Origin: Clusia tigrina
Lineage: Eukaryota; Arthropoda; Insecta; Diptera; Clusiidae
Direction of reading: 5' to 3'
DNA length: 64,000 bases
Assembly: GCA_920105625.2 (NCBI GenBank)
Contig: OV050030.1
Location: forward strand, 105,431,698-105,495,697
Made by a program: the position numbers and the translations under genes. Under the pieces are notes generated by a model that was given only the letters and a program-made list of their open reading frames with translations, made no database searches and was not told the DNA's origin. Shown here piece after piece: positions 35,901 to 52,600 of the stretch. The stretch's first letter is position 1; each line of letters starts with the position of its first letter.

Positions 35901-38900
35901 ACGAACAAACCACAAAAAGTTTCATTGAATTCGGTTTGACGGTTCATGAGTTATAAAGTCACAACGCACTTGCACCAATTTTTTATATATATAGATTAGG
36001 TAGGGGGAGTTTTTATCCCTTTTGTCAATTTTACCCCCTAAATGTGGAACAATCCAAACAATGTATAGCCTATGTTATCCGAGGGGTTTTTCTGAAGACT
36101 CTCTGAAAATTTCATCAAAATCGGTCCAGCCGTTTTCGAGTGCATGCATTGCTTACATGCATACATACATACATAGGGAGGGAAAGTTTTTATCCCATTT
36201 GCCAATTTCACACCCTACATGTAAAAAATCCAAACAATGTGTAGCGTATGTTACTCGCGAGTTTATTCTGAAAATTGCCTGAAAATTTCATCAAAATCGG
36301 TTCAGCCGTTTTCGAGTACATACGTTGCATACAAACATACATACATACATGCAAACTTTTATATGGACAAAATCACGTGTTGACATAAAAGGTCATAACT
36401 CACGAACGCGTCGACCGATTTCGTGCAAACTTATCTATAAACCATCTACACGACCATGCGAACAAACCACAAAAAGTTTCATTGAATTCGGTTTGACGGT
36501 TCATGAGTTATAAAGTCACAACGCACTTGCACCAATTTTTTATATATATAGATAGATTAGGTAGGGGGAGTTTTTATCCCTTTTGTCAATTTTACCCCCT
36601 AAATGTGGAACAGTCCAAACAATGTATAGCCTATGTTATCCGAGGGGTTTTTCTGAAGACTCTCTGAAAATTTCATCAAAATCGGTCCAGCCGTTTTCGA
36701 GTGCATGCATTGCTTACATGCATACATACATACATAGGGAGGGAAAGTTTTTATCCCATTTGCCAATTTCACACCCTACATGTAAAAAATCCAAACAATG
36801 TGTAGCGTATGCTACTCGCGAGTTTATTCTGAAAATTGCCTGAAAATTTCATCAAAATCGGTTCAGCCGTTTTCGAGTACATACGTTGCATACAAACATA
36901 CATACATACATGCAAACTTTTATATGGACAAAATCACGTGTTGACATAAAAGGTCATAACTCACGAACGCGTCGACCGATTTCATGCAAACTTATCTATA
37001 AACCATCTACACGACCATACGAACAAACCACAAAAAGTTTCATTGAATTCGGTTTGACGGTTCATGAGTTATAAAGTCACAACGCACTTGCACCAATTTT
37101 TTATATATATAGATTAGGTAGGGGGAGTTTTTATCCCTTTTGTCAATTTTACCCCCTAAATGTGGAACAATCCAAACAATGTATAGCCTATGTTATCCGA
37201 GGGGTTTTTCTGAAGACTCTCTGAAAATTTCATCAAAATCGGTCCAGCCGTTTTCGAGTGCATGCATTGCTTATATGCATACATACATACATAGGGAGGG
37301 AAAGTTTTTATCCCATTTGCCAATTTCACACCCTACATGTAAAAAATCCAAACAATGTGTAGCGTATGTTACTCGCGAGTTTATTCTGAAAATTGCCTGA
37401 AAATTTCATCAAAATCGGTTCAGCCGTTTTCGAGTACATACGTTGCATACAAACATACATACATACATGCAAACTTTTATATGGACAAAATCACGTGTTG
37501 ACATAAAAGGTCATAACTCACGAACGCGTCGACCGATTTCGTGCAAACTTATCTATAAACCATCTACACGACCATACGAACAAACCACAAAAAGTTTCAT
37601 TGAATTCGGTTTGACGGTTCATGAGTTATAAAGTCACAACGCACTTGCACCAATTTTTTATATATATAGATAGATTAGGTAGGGGGAGTTTTTATCCCTT
37701 TTGTCAATTTTACCCCCTAAATGTGGAACAGTCCAAACAATGTATAGCCTATGGTATCCGAGGGGTTTTTCTGAAGACTCTCTGAAAATTTCATCAAAAT
37801 CGGTCCAGCCGTTTTCGAGTGCATGCATTGCTTACATGCATACATACATACATAGGGAGGGAAAGTTTTTATCCCATTTGCCAATTTCACACCCTACATG
37901 TAAAAAATCCAAACAATGTGTAGCGTATGCTACTCGCGAGTTTATTCTGAAAATTGCCTGAAAATTTCATCAAAATCGGTTCAGCCGTTTTCGAGTACAT
38001 ACGTTGCATACAAACATACATACATACATGCAAACTTTTATATGGACAAAATCACGTGTTGACATAAAAGGTCATAACTCACGAACGCATCGACCGATTT
38101 CGTGCAAACTTATCTATAAACCATCTACACGACCATACGAACAAACCACAAAAAGTTTCATTGAATTCGGTTTGACGGTTCATGAGTTATAAAGTCACAA
38201 CGCACTTGCACCAATTTTTTATATATATAGATAGATTAGGTAGGGGGAGTTTTTATCCCTTTTGTCAATTTTACCCCCTAAATGTGGAACAATCCAAACA
38301 ATGTATAGCCTATGTTATCCGAGGGGTTTTTCTGAAGACTCTCTGAAAATTTCATCAAAATCGGTCCAGCCGTTTTCGAGTGCATGCATTGCTTACATGC
38401 ATACATACATACATAGGGAGGGAAAGTTTTTATCCCATTTGCCAATTTCACCCCCTACATGTAAAAAATCCAAACAATGTGTAGCGTATGTTACTCGCGA
38501 GTTTATTCTGAAAATTGCCTGAAAATTTCATCAAAATCGGTTCAGCCGTTTTCGAGTACATACGTTGCATACAAACATACATACATACATGCAAACTTTT
38601 ATATGGACAAAATCACGTGTTGACATAAAAGGTCATAACTCACGAACGCGTCGACCGATTTCATGCAAACTTATCTATAAACCATCTACACGACCATACG
38701 AACAAACCACAAAAAGTTTCATTGAATTCGGTTTGACGGTTCATGAGTTATAAAGTCACAACGCACTTGCACCAATTTTTTATATATATAGATTAGGTAG
38801 GGGGAGTTTTTATCCCTTTTGTCAATTTTACCCCCTAAATGTGGAACAATCCAAACAATGTATAGCCTATGTTATCCGAGGGGTTTTTCTGAAGACTCTC

Positions 38901-39936
38901 TGAAAATTTCATCAAAATCGGTCCAGCCGTTTTCGAGTGCATGCATTGCTTACATGCATACATACATACATAGGGAGGGAAAGTTTTTATCCCATTTGCC
39001 AATTTCACCCCCTACATGTAAAAAATCCAAACAATGTGTAGCGTATGTTACTCGCGAGTTTATTCTGAAAATTGCCTGAAAATTTCATCAAAATCGGTTC
39101 AGCCGTTTTCGAGTACATACGTTGCATACAAACATACTTACATACATGCAAACTTTTATATGGACAAAATCACGTGTTGACATAAAAGGTCATAACTCAC
39201 GAACGCGTCGACCGATTTCATGCAAACTTATCTATAAACCATCTACACGACCATACGAACAAACCACAAAAAGTTTCATTGAATTCGGTTTGACGGTTCA
39301 TGAGTTATAAAGTCACAACGCACTTGCACCAATTTTTTATATATATAGATTAGGTAGGGGGAGTTTTTATCCCTTTTGTCAATTTTACCCCCTAAATGTG
39401 GAACAATCCAAACAATGTATAGCCTATGTTATCCGAGGGGTTTTTCTGAAGACTCTCTGAAAATTTCATCAAAATCGGTCCAGCCGTTTTCGAGTGCATG
39501 CATTGCTTACATGCATACATACATACATAGGGAGGGAAAGTTTTTATCCCATTTGCCAATTTCACACCCTACATGTAAAAAATCCAAACAATGTGTAGCG
39601 TATGTTACTCGCGAGTTTATTCTGAAAATTGCCTGAAAATTTCATCAAAATCGGTTCAGCCGTTTTCGAGTACATACGTTGCATACAAACATACATACAT
39701 ACATGCAAACTTTTATATGGACAAAATCACGTGTTGACATAAAAGGTCATAACTCACGAACGCGTCGACCGATTTCGTGCAAACTTATCTATAAACCATC
39801 TACACGACCATACGAACAAACCACAAAAAGTTTCATTGAATTCGGTTTGACGGTTCATGAGTTATAAAGTCACAACGCACTTGCACCAATTTTTTATATA
39901 TATAGATAGATTAGGTAGGGGGAGTTTTTATCCCTT

Positions 39937-42900
39937 TTGTCAATTTTACCCCCTAAATGTGGAACAATCCAAACAATGTATAGCCTATGTTATCCGAGGG
40001 GTTTTTCTGAAGACTCTCTGAAAATTTCATCAAAATCGGTCCAGCCGTTTTCGAGTGCATGCATTGCTTATATGCATACATACATACATAGGGAGGGAAA
40101 GTTTTTATCCCATTTGCCAATTTCACACCCTACATGTAAAAAATCCAAACAATGTGTAGCGTATGTTACTCGCGAGTTTATTCTGAAAATTGCCTGAAAA
40201 TTTCATCAAAATCGGTTCAGCCGTTTTCGAGTACATACGTTGCATACAAACATACATACATACATGCAAACTTTTATATGGACAAAATCACGTGTTGACA
40301 TAAAAGGTCATAACTCACGAACGCGTCGACCGATTTCGTGCAAACTTATCTATAAACCATCTACACGACCATACGAACAAACCACAAAAACTTTCATTGA
40401 ATTCGGTTTGACGGTTCATGAGTTATAAAGTCACAACCCACTTGCACCAATTTTTTATATATATAGATAGATTAGGTAGGGGGAGTTTTTATCCCTTTTG
40501 TCAATTTTACCCCCTAAATGTGGAACAGTCCAAACAATGTATAGCCTATGGTATCCGAGGGGTTTTTCTGAAGACTCTCTGAAAATTTCATCAAAATCGG
40601 TCCAGCCGTTTTCGAGTGCATGCATTGCTTACATGCATACATACATACATAGGGAGGGAAAGTTTTTATCCCATTTGCCAATTTCACACCCTACATGTAA
40701 AAAATCCAAACAATGTGTAGCGTATGCTACTCGCGAGTTTATTCTGAAAATTGCCTGAAAATTTCATCAAAATCGGTTCAGCCGTTTTCGAGTACATACG
40801 TTGCATACAAACATACATACATACATGCAAACTTTTATATGGACAAAATCACGTGTTGACATAAAAGGTCATAACTCACGAACGCGTCGACCGATTTCAT
40901 GCAAACTTATCTATAAACCATCTACACGACCATACGAACAAACCACAAAAAGTTTCATTGAATTCGGTTTGACGGTTCATGAGTTATAAAGTCACAACGC
41001 ACTTGCACCAATTTTTTATATATATAGATAGATTAGGTAGGGGGAGTTTTTATCCCTTTTGTCAATTTTACCCCCTAAATGTGGAACAATCCAAACAATG
41101 TATAGCCTATGTTATCCGAGGGGTTTTTCTGAAGACTCTCTGAAAGTTTCATCAAAATCGGTCCAGCCGTTTTCGAGTGCATGCATTGCCTACATGCATA
41201 CATACATACATAGAGAGGGAAAGTTTTTATCCCATTTGCCAATTTCACCCCCTACATGTAAAAAATCCAAACAATGTGTAGCGTATGTTACTCGCGAGTT
41301 TATTCTGAAAATTGCCTGAAAATTTCATCAAAATCGGTTCAGCCGTTTTCGAGTACATACGTTGCATACAAACATACATACATACATGCAAACTTTTATA
41401 TGGACAAAATCACGTGTTGACATAAAAGGTCATAACTCACGAACGCGTCGACCGATTTCGTGCAAACTTATCTATAAACCATCTACACGACCATACGAAC
41501 AAACCACAAAAAGTTTCATTGAATTCGGTTTGACGGTTCATGAGTTATAAAGTCACAACGCACTTGCACCAATTTTTTATATATATAGATAGATTAGGTA
41601 GGGGGAGTTTTTATCCCTTTTGTCAATTTTACCCCCTAAATGTGGAACAATCCAAACAATGTAGAGCCTATGTTATCCGAGGGGTTTTTCTGAAGACTCT
41701 CTGAAAATTTCATCAAAATCGGTCCAGCCGTTTTCGAGTGCATGCATTGCTTACATGCATACATACATACATAGGGAGGGAAAGTTTTTATCCCATTTGC
41801 CAATTTCACCCCCTACATGTAAAAAATCCAAACAATGTGTAGCGTATGTTACTCGCGAGTTTATTCTGAAAATTGCCTGAAAATTTCATCAAAATCGGTT
41901 CAGCCGTTTTCGAGTACATACGTTGCATACAAACATACATACATACATGCAAACTTTTATATGGACAAAATCACGTGTTGACATAAAAGGTCATAACTCA
42001 CGAACGCGTCGACCGATTTCATGCAAACTTATCTATAAACCATCTACACGACCATACGAACAAACCACAAAAAGTTTCATTGAATTCGGTTTGACGGTTC
42101 ATGAGTTATAAAGTCACAACGCACTTGCACCAATTTTTTATATATATAGATAGATTAGGTAGGGGGAGTTTTTATCCCTTTTGTCAATTTTACCCCCTAA
42201 ATGTGGAACAATCCAAACAATGTATAGCCTATGTTATCCGAGGGGTTTTTCTGAAGACTCTCTGAAAATTTCATCAAAATCGGTCCAGCCGTTTTCGAGT
42301 GCATGCATTGCTTACATGCATACATACATACATAGGGAGGGAAAGTTTTTATCCCATTTGCCAATTTCACCCCCTACATGTAAAAAATCCAAACAATGTG
42401 TAGCGTATGTTACTCGCGAGTTTATTCTGAAAATTGCCTGAAAATTTCATCAAAATCGGTTCAGCCGTTTTCGAGTACATACGTTGCATACAAACATACA
42501 TACATACATGCAAACTTTTATATGGACAAAATCACGTGTTGACATAAAAGGTCATAACTCACGAACGCGTCGACCGATTTCATGCAAACTTATCTATAAA
42601 CCATCTACACGACCATACGAACAAACCACAAAAAGTTTCATTGAATTCGGTTTGACGGTTCATGAGTTATAAAGTCACAACGCACTTGCACCAATTTTTT
42701 ATATATATAGATTAGGTAGGGGTAGTTTTTATCCCTTTTGTCAATTTTACCCCCTAAATGTGGAACAATCCAAACAATGTATAGCCTATGTTATCCGAGG
42801 GGTTTTTCTGAAGACTCTCTGAAAATTTCATCAAAATCGGTCCAGCCGTTTTCGAGTGCATGCATTGCTTACATGCATACATACATACATAGGGAGGGAA

Positions 42901-44420
42901 AGTTTTTATCCCATTTGCCAATTTCACACCCTACATGTAAAAAATCCAAACAATGTGTAGCGTATGTTACTCGCGAGTTTATTCTGAAAATTGCCTGAAA
43001 ATTTCATCAAAATCGGTTCAGCCGTTTTCGAGTACATACGTTGCATACAAACATACATACATACATGCAAACTTTTATATGGACAAAATCACGTGTTGAC
43101 ATAAAAGGTCATAACTCACGAACGCGTCGACCGATTTCGTGCAAACTTATCTATAAACCATCTACACGACCATACGAACAAACCACAAAAAGTTTCATTG
43201 AATTCGGTTTGACGGTTCATGAGTTATAAAGTCACAACCCACTTGCACCAATTTTTTATATATATAGATAGATTAGGTAGGGGGAGTTTTTATCCCTTTT
43301 GTCAATTTTACCCCCTAAATGTGGAACAGTCCAAACAATGTATAGCCTATGGTATCCGATGGGTTTTTCTGAAGACTCTCTGAAAATTTCATCAAAATCG
43401 GTCCAGCCGTTTTCGAGTGCATGCATTGCTTACATGCATACATACATACATAGGGAGGGAAAGTTTTTATCCCATTTGCCAATTTCACACCCTACATGTA
43501 AAAAATCCAAACAATGTGTAGCGTATGCTACTCGCGAGTTTATTCTGAAAATTGCCTGAAAATTTCATCAAAATCGGTTCAGCCGTTTTCGAGTACATAC
43601 GTTGCATACAAACATACATACATACATGCAAACTTTTATATGGACAAAATCACGTGTTGACATAAAAGGTCATAACTCACGAACGCATCGACCGATTTCG
43701 TGCAAACTTATCTATAAACCATCTACACGACCATACGAACAAACCACAAAAAGTTTCATTGAATTCGGTTTGACGGTTCATGAGTTATAAAGTCACAACG
43801 CACTTGCACCAATTTTTTATATATATAGATAGATTAGGTAGGGGGAGTTTTTATCCCTTTTGTCAATTTTACCCCCTAAATGTGGAACAATCCAAACAAT
43901 GTATAGCCTATGTTATCCGAGGGGTTTTTCTGAAGACTCTCTGAAAGTTTCATCAAAATCGGTCCAGCCGTTTTCGAGTGCATGCATTGCTTATATGCAT
44001 ACATACATACATAGGGAGGGAAAGTTTTTATCCCATTTGCCAATTTCACACCCTACATGTAAAAAATCCAAACAATGTGTAGCGTATGCTACTCGCGAGT
44101 TTATTCTGAAAATTGCCTGAAAATTTCATCAAAATCGGTTCAGCCGTTTTCGAGTACATACGTTGCATACAAACATACATACATACATGCAAACTTTTAT
44201 ATGGACAAAATCACGTGTTGACATAAAAGGTCATAACTCACGAACGCATCGACCGATTTCGTGCAAACTTATCTATAAACCATCTACACGACCATACGAA
44301 CAAACCACAAAAAGTTTCATTGAATTCGGTTTGACGGTTCATGAGTTATAAAGTCACAACGCACTTGCACCAATTTTTTATATATATAGATAGATTAGGT
44401 AGGGGGAGTTTTTATCCCTT
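39937..44420. repeat. Recurring three-monomer block at 2801-bp offset
   Basis: Three consecutive variant monomers recur in order. One has caacccactt at its end (about 40.43 and 43.24 kb). The next has ggaacagtcc with atggtatccga (40.5 and 43.3 kb). The third has tgaaagtttc (41.06 and 43.86 kb). The monomers between the blocks do not match, so this is a mosaic and not a clean higher-order repeat. Confidence 0.65.
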
Positions 44421-46660
44421 TTGTCAATTTTACCCCCTAAATGTGGAACAATCCAAGCAATGTATAGCCTATGTTATCCGAGGGGTTTTTCTGAAGACTC
44501 TCTGAAAATTTCATCAAAATCGGTCCAGCCGTTTTCGAGTGCATGCATTGCTTACATGCATACATACATACATAGGGAGGGAAAGTTTTTATCCCATTTG
44601 CCAATTTCACCCCCTACATGTAAAAAATCCAAACAATGTGTAGCGTATGTTACTCGCGAGTTTATTCTGAAAATTGCCTGAAAATTTCATCAAAATCGGT
44701 TCAGCCGTTTTCGAGTACATACGTTGCATACAAACATACATACATACATGCAAACTTTTATATGGACAAAATCACGTGTTGACATAAAAGGTCATAACTC
44801 ACGAACGCGTCGACCGATTTCGTGCAAACTTATCTATAAACCATCTACACGACCATACGAACAAACCACAAAAAGTTTCATTGAATTCGGTTTGACGGTT
44901 CATGAGTTATAAAGTCACAACGCACTTGCACCAATTTTTTATATATATAGATAGATTAGGTAGGGGGAGTTTTTATCCCTTTTGTCAATTTTACCCCCTA
45001 AATGTGGAACAATCCAAACAATGTAGAGCCTATGTTATCCGAGGGGTTTTTCTGAAGACTCTCTGAAAATTTCATCAAAATCGGTCCAGCCGTTTTCGAG
45101 TGCATGCATTGCTTACATGCATACATACATACATAGGGAGGGAAAGTTTTTATCCCATTTGCCAATTTCACCCCCTACATGTAAAAAATCCAAACAATGT
45201 GTAGCGTATGTTACTCGCGAGTTTATTCTGAAAATTGCCTGAAAATTTCATCAAAATCGGTTCAGCCGTTTTCGAGTACATACGTTGCATACAAACATAC
45301 ATACATACATGCAAACTTTTATATGGACAAAATCACGTGTTGACATAAAAGGTCATAACTCACGAACGCGTCGACCGATTTCATGCAAACTTATCTATAA
45401 ACCATCTACACGACCATACGAACAAACCACAAAAAGTTTCATTGAATTCGGTTTGACGGTTCATGAGTTATAAAGTCACAACGCACTTGCACCAATTTTT
45501 TATATATATAGATTAGGTAGGGGGAGTTTTTATCCCTTTTGTCAATTTTACCCCCTAAATGTGGAACAATCCAAACAATGTATAGCCTATGTTATCCGAG
45601 GGGTTTTTCTGAAGACTCTCTGAAAATTTCATCAAAATCGGTCCAGCCGTTTTCGAGTGCATGCATTGCTTACATGCATACATACATACATAGGGAGGGA
45701 AAGTTTTTATCCCATTTGCCAATTTCACACCCTACATGTAAAAAATCCAAACAATGTGTAGCGTATGTTACTCGCGAGTTTATTCTGAAAATTGCCTGAA
45801 AATTTCATCAAAATCGGTTCAGCCGTTTTCGAGTACATACGTTGCATACAAACATACATACATACATGCAAACTTTTATATGGACAAAATCACGTGTTGA
45901 CATAAAAGGTCATAACTCACGAACGCGTCGACCGATTTCGTGCAAACTTATCTATAAACCATCTACACGACCATACGAACAAACCACAAAAAGTTTCATT
46001 GAATTCGGTTTGACGGTTCATGAGTTATAAAGTCACAACGCACTTGCACCAATTTTTTATATATATAGATAGATTAGGTAGGGGGAGTTTTTATCCCTTT
46101 TGTCAATTTTACCCCCTAAATGTGGAACAATCCAAACAATGTAGAGCCTATGTTATCCGAGGGGTTTTTCTGAAGACTCTCTGAAAATTTCATCAAAATC
46201 GGTCCAGCCGTTTTCGAGTGCATGCATTGCTTACATGCATACATACATACATAGGGAGGGAAAGTTTTTATCCCATTTGCCAATTTCACCCCCTACATGT
46301 AAAAAATCCAAACAATGTGTAGCGTATGTTACTCGCGAGTTTATTCTGAAAATTGCCTGAAAATTTCATCAAAATCGGTTCAGCCGTTTTCGAGTACATA
46401 CGTTGCATACAAACATACATACATACATGCAAACTTTTATATGGACAAAATCACGTGTTGACATAAAAGGTCATAACTCACGAACGCGTCGACCGATTTC
46501 ATGCAAACTTATCTATAAACCATCTACACGACCATACGAACAAACCACAAAAAGTTTCATTGAATTCGGTTTGACGGTTCATGAGTTATAAAGTCACAAC
46601 GCACTTGCACCAATTTTTTATATATATAGATAGATTAGGTAGGGGGAGTTTTTATCCCTT

Positions 46661-49600
46661 TTGTCAATTTTACCCCCTAAATGTGGAACAATCCAAACAA
46701 TGTATAGCCTATGTTATCCGAGGGGTTTTTCTGAAGACTCTCTGAAAATTTCATCAAAATCGGTCCAGCCGTTTTCGAGTGCATGCATTGCTTACATGCA
46801 TACATACATACATAGGGAGGGAAAGTTTTTAACCCATTTGCCAATTTCACCCCCTACATGTAAAAAATCCAAACAATGTGTAGCGTATGTTACTCGCGAG
46901 TTTATTCTGAAAATTGCCTGAAAATTTCATCAAAATCGGTTCAGCCGTTTTCGAGTACATACGTTGCATACAAACATACATACATACATGCAAACTTTTA
47001 TATGGACAAAATCACGTGTTGACATAAAAGGTCATAACTCACGAACGCGTCGACCGATTTCATGCAAACTTATCTATAAACCATCTACACGACCATACGA
47101 ACAAACCACAAAAAGTTTCATTGAATTCGGTTTGACGGTTCATGAGTTATAAAGTCACATCGCACTTGCACCAATTTTTTATATATATAGATTAGGTAGG
47201 GGGAGTTTTTATCCCTTTTGTCAATTTTACCCCCTAAATGTGGAACAATCCAAACAATGTATAGCCTATGTTATCCGAGGGGTTTTTCTGAAGACTCTCT
47301 GAAAATTTCATCAAAATCGGTCCAGCCGTTTTCGAGTGCATGCATTGCTTACATGCATACATACATACATAGGGAGGGAAAGTTTTTATCCCATTTGCCA
47401 ATTTCACACCCTACATGTAAAAAATCCAAACAACGTGTAGCGTATGTTACTCGCGAGTTTATTCTGAAAATTGCCTGAAAATTTCATCAAAATCGGTTCA
47501 GCCGTTTTCGAGTACATACGTTGCATACAAACATACATACATACATGCAAACTTTTATATGGACAAAATCACGTGTTGACATAAAAGGTCATAACTCACG
47601 AACGCGTCGACCGATTTCGTGCAAACTTATCTATAAACCATCTACACGTCCATACGAACAAACCACAAAAAGTTTCATTGAATTCGGTTTGACGGTTCAT
47701 GAGTTATAAAGTCACAACGCACTTGCACCAATTTGTTATATATATAGATAGATTAGGTAGGGGGAGTTTTTATCCCTTTTGTCAATTTTACCCCCTAAAT
47801 GTGGAACAGTCCAAACAATGTATAGCCTATGTTATCCGAGGGGTTTTTCTGAAGACTCTCTGAAAATTTCATCAAAATCGGTCCAGCCGTTTTCGAGTGC
47901 ATGCATTGCTTACATGCATACATACATACATAGGGAGGGAAAGTTTTTATCCCATTTGCCAATTTCACCCCCTACATGTAAAAAATCCAAACAATGTGTA
48001 GCGTATGTTACTCGCGAGTTTATTCTGAAAATTGCCTGAAAATTTCATCAAAATCGGTTCAGCCGTTTTCGAGTACATACGTTGCATACAAACATACATA
48101 CATACATGCAAACTTTTATATGGACAAAATCACGTGTTGACATAAAAGGTCATAACTCACGAACGCGTCGACCGATTTCATGCAAACTTATCTATAAACC
48201 ATCTACACGACCATACGAACAAACCACAAAAAGTTTCATTGAATTCGGTTTGACGGTTCATGAGTTATAAAGTCACAACGCACTTGCACCAATTTGTTAT
48301 ATATATAGATAGATTAGGTAGGGGGAGTTTTTATCCCTTTTGTCAATTTTACCCCCTAAATGTGGAACAATCCAAACAATGTATAGCCTATGTTATCCGA
48401 GGGGTTTTTCTGAAGACTCTCTGAAAATTTCAACAAAATCGGTCCAGCCGTTTTCGAGTGCATGCATTGCTTACATGCATACATACATACATAGGGAGGG
48501 AAAGTTTTTATCCCATTTGCCAATTTCACCCCCTACATGTAAAAAATCCAAACAATGTGTAGCGTATGTTACTCGCGAGTTTATTCTGAAAATTGCCTGA
48601 AAATTTCATCAAAATCGGTTCAGCCGTTTTCGAGTACATACGTTGCATACAAACATACATACATACATGCAAACTTTTATATGGACAAAATCACGTGTTG
48701 ACATAAAAGGTCATAACTCACGAACGCGTCGACCGATTTCATGCAAACTTATCTATAAACCATCTACACGACCATACGAACAAACCACAAAAAGTTTCAT
48801 TGAATTCGGTTTGACGGTTCATGAGTTATAAAGTCACAACGCACTTGCACCAATTTTTTATATATATAGATTAGGTAGGGGGAATTTTTATCCCTTTTGT
48901 CAATTTTACCCCCTAAATGTGGAACAATCCAAACAATGTATAGCCTATGTTATCCGAGGGGTTTTTCTGAAGACTCTCTGAAAATTTCATCAAAATCGGT
49001 CCAGCCGTTTTCGAGTGCATGCATTGCTTACATGCATACATACATACATAGGGAGGGAAAGTTTTTATCCCATTTGCCAATTTCACACCCTACATGTAAA
49101 AAATCCAAACAATGTGTAGCGTATGTTACTCGCGAGTTTATTCTGAAAATTGCCTGAAAATTTCATCAAAATCGGTTCAGCCGTTTTCGAGTACATACGT
49201 TGCATACAAACATACATACATACATGCAAACTTTTATATGGACAAAATCACGTGTTGACATAAAAGGTCATAACTCACGAACGCGTCGACCGATTTCGTG
49301 CAAACTTATCTATAAACCATCTACACGACCATACGAACAAACCACAAAAAGTTTCATTGAATTCGGTTTGACGGTTCATGAGTTATAAAGTCACAACGCA
49401 CTTCACCAATTTTTATATATATAGATAGATTAGGTAGGGGGAGTTTTTATCCCTTTTGTCAATTTTACCCCCTAAATGTGGAACAATCCAAACAATGTAG
49501 AGCCTATGTTATCCGAGGGGTTTTTCTGAAGACTCTCTGAAAATTTCATCAAAATCGGTCCAGCCGTTTTCGAGTGCATGCATTGCTTACATGCATACAT

Positions 49601-52600
49601 ACATACATAGGGAGGGAAAGTTTTTATCCCATTTGCCAATTTCACCCCCTACATGTAAAAAATCCAAACAATGTGTAGCGTATGTTACTCGCGAGTTTAT
49701 TCTGAAAATTGCCTGAAAATTTCATCAAAATCGGTTCAGCCGTTTTCGAGTACATACGTTGCATACAAACATACATACATACATGCAAACTTTTATATGG
49801 ACAAAATCACGTGTTGACATAAAAGGTCATAACTCACGAACGCGTCGACCGATTTCATTCAAACTTATCTATAAACCATCTACACGACCATACGAACAAA
49901 CCACAAAAAGTTTCATTGAATTCGGTTTGACGGTTCATGAGTTATAAAGTCACAACGCACTTGCACCAATTTTTTATATATATAGATAGATTAGGTAGGG
50001 GGAGTTTTTATCCCTTTTGTCAATTTTACCCCCTAAATGTGGAACAATCCAAACAATGTATAGCCTATGTTATCCGAGGGGTTTTTCTGAAGACTCTCTG
50101 AAAATTTCATCAAAATCGGTCCAGCCGTTTTCGAGTGCATGCATTGCTTACATGCATACATACATACATAGGGAGGGAAAGTTTTTATCCCATTTGCCAA
50201 TTTCACCCCCTACATGTAAAAAATCCAAACAATGTGTAGCGTATGTTACTCGCGAGTTTATTCTGAAAATTGCCTGAAAATTTCATCAAAATCGGTTCAG
50301 CCGTTTTCGAGTACATACGTTGCATACAAACATACATACATACATGCAAACTTTTATATGGACAAAATCACGTGTTGACATAAAAGGTCATAACTCACGA
50401 ACGCGTCGACCGATTTCATGCAAACTTATCTATAAACCATCTACACGACCATACGAACAAACCACAAAAAGTTTCATTGAATTCGGTTTGACGGTTCATG
50501 AGTTATAAAGTCACATCGCACTTGCACCAATTTTTTATATATATAGATTAGGTAGGGGGAGTTTTTATCCCTTTTGTCAATTTTACCCCCTAAATGTGGA
50601 ACAATCCAAACAATGTATAGCCTATGTTATCCGAGGGGTTTTTCTGAAGACTCTCTGAAAATTTCATCAAAATCGGTCCAGCCGTTTTCGAGTGCATGCA
50701 TTGCTTACATGCATACATACATACATAGGGAGGGAAAGTTTTTATCCCATTTGCCAATTTCACACCCTACATGTAAAAAATCCAAACAACGTGTAGCGTA
50801 TGTTACTCGCGAGTTTATTCTGAAAATTGCCTGAAAATTTCATCAAAATCGGTTCAGCCGTTTTCGAGTACATACGTTGCATACAAACATACATACATAC
50901 ATGCAAACTTTTATATGGACAAAATCACGTGTTGACATAAAAGGTCATAACTCACGAACGCGTCGACCGATTTCGTGCAAACTTATCTATAAACCATCTA
51001 CACGTCCATACGAACAAACCACAAAAAGTTTCATTGAATTCGGTTTGACGGTTCATGAGTTATAAAGTCACAACGCACTTGCACCAATTTGTTATATATA
51101 TAGATAGATTAGGTAGGGGGAGTTTTTATCCCTTTTGTCAATTTTACCCCCTAAATGTGGAACAGTCCAAACAATGTATAGCCTATGTTATCCGAGGGGT
51201 TTTTCTGAAGACTCTCTGAAAATTTCATCAAAATCGGTCCAGCCGTTTTCGAGTGCATGCATTGCTTACATGCATACATACATACATAGGGAGGGAAAGT
51301 TTTTATCCCATTTGCCAATTTCACCCCCTACATGTAAAAAATCCAAACAATGTGTAGCGTATGTTACTCGCGAGTTTATTCTGAAAATTGCCTGAAAATT
51401 TCATCAAAATCGGTTCAGCCGTTTTCGAGTACATACGTTGCATACAAACATACATACATACATGCAAACTTTTATATGGACAAAATCACGTGTTGACATA
51501 AAAGGTCATAACTCACGAACGCGTCGACCGATTTCATGCAAACTTATCTATAAACCATCTACACGACCATACGAACAAACCACAAAAAGTTTCATTGAAT
51601 TCGGTTTGACGGTTCATGAGTTATAAAGTCACAACGCACTTGCACCAATTTGTTATATATATAGATAGATTAGGTAGGGGGAGTTTTTATCCCTTTTGTC
51701 AATTTTACCCCCTAAATGTGGAACAATCCAAACAATGTATAGCCTATGTTATCCGAGGGGTTTTTCTGAAGACTCTCTGAAAATTTCAACAAAATCGGTC
51801 CAGCCGTTTTCGAGTGCATGCATTGCTTACATGCATACATACATACATAGGGAGGGAAAGTTTTTATCCCATTTGCCAATTTCACCCCCTACATGTAAAA
51901 AATCCAAACAATGTGTAGCATATGTTACTCGCGAGTTTGTTCTGAAAATTGCCTGAAAATTTCATCAAAATCGGTTCAGCCGTTTTCGAGTACATACGTT
52001 GCATACAAACATACATACATACATGCAAACTTTTATATGGACAAAATCACGTGTTGACATAAAAGGTCATAACTCACGAACGCGTCGACCGATTTCATGC
52101 AAACTTATCTATAAACCATCTACACGACCATACGAACAAACCACAAAAAGTTTCATTGAATTCGGTTTGACGGTTCATGAGTTATAAAGTCACAACGCAC
52201 TTGCACCAATTTTTTATATATATAGATTAGGTAGGGGGAGTTTTTATCCCTTTTGTCAATTTTACCCCCTAAATGTGGAACAATCCAAACAATGTATAGC
52301 CTATGTTATCCGAGGGGTTTTTCTGAAGACTCTCTGAAAATTTCATCAAAATCGGTCCAGCCGTTTTCGAGTGCATGCATTGCTTACATGCATACATACA
52401 TACATAGGGAGGGAAAGTTTTTATCCCATTTGCCAATTTCACACCCTACATGTAAAAAATCCAAACAATGTGTAGCGTATGTTACTCGCGAGTTTATTCT
52501 GAAAATTGCCTGAAAATTTCATCAAAATCGGTTCAGCCGTTTTCGAGTACATACGTTGCATACAAACATACATACATACATGCAAACTTTTATATGGACA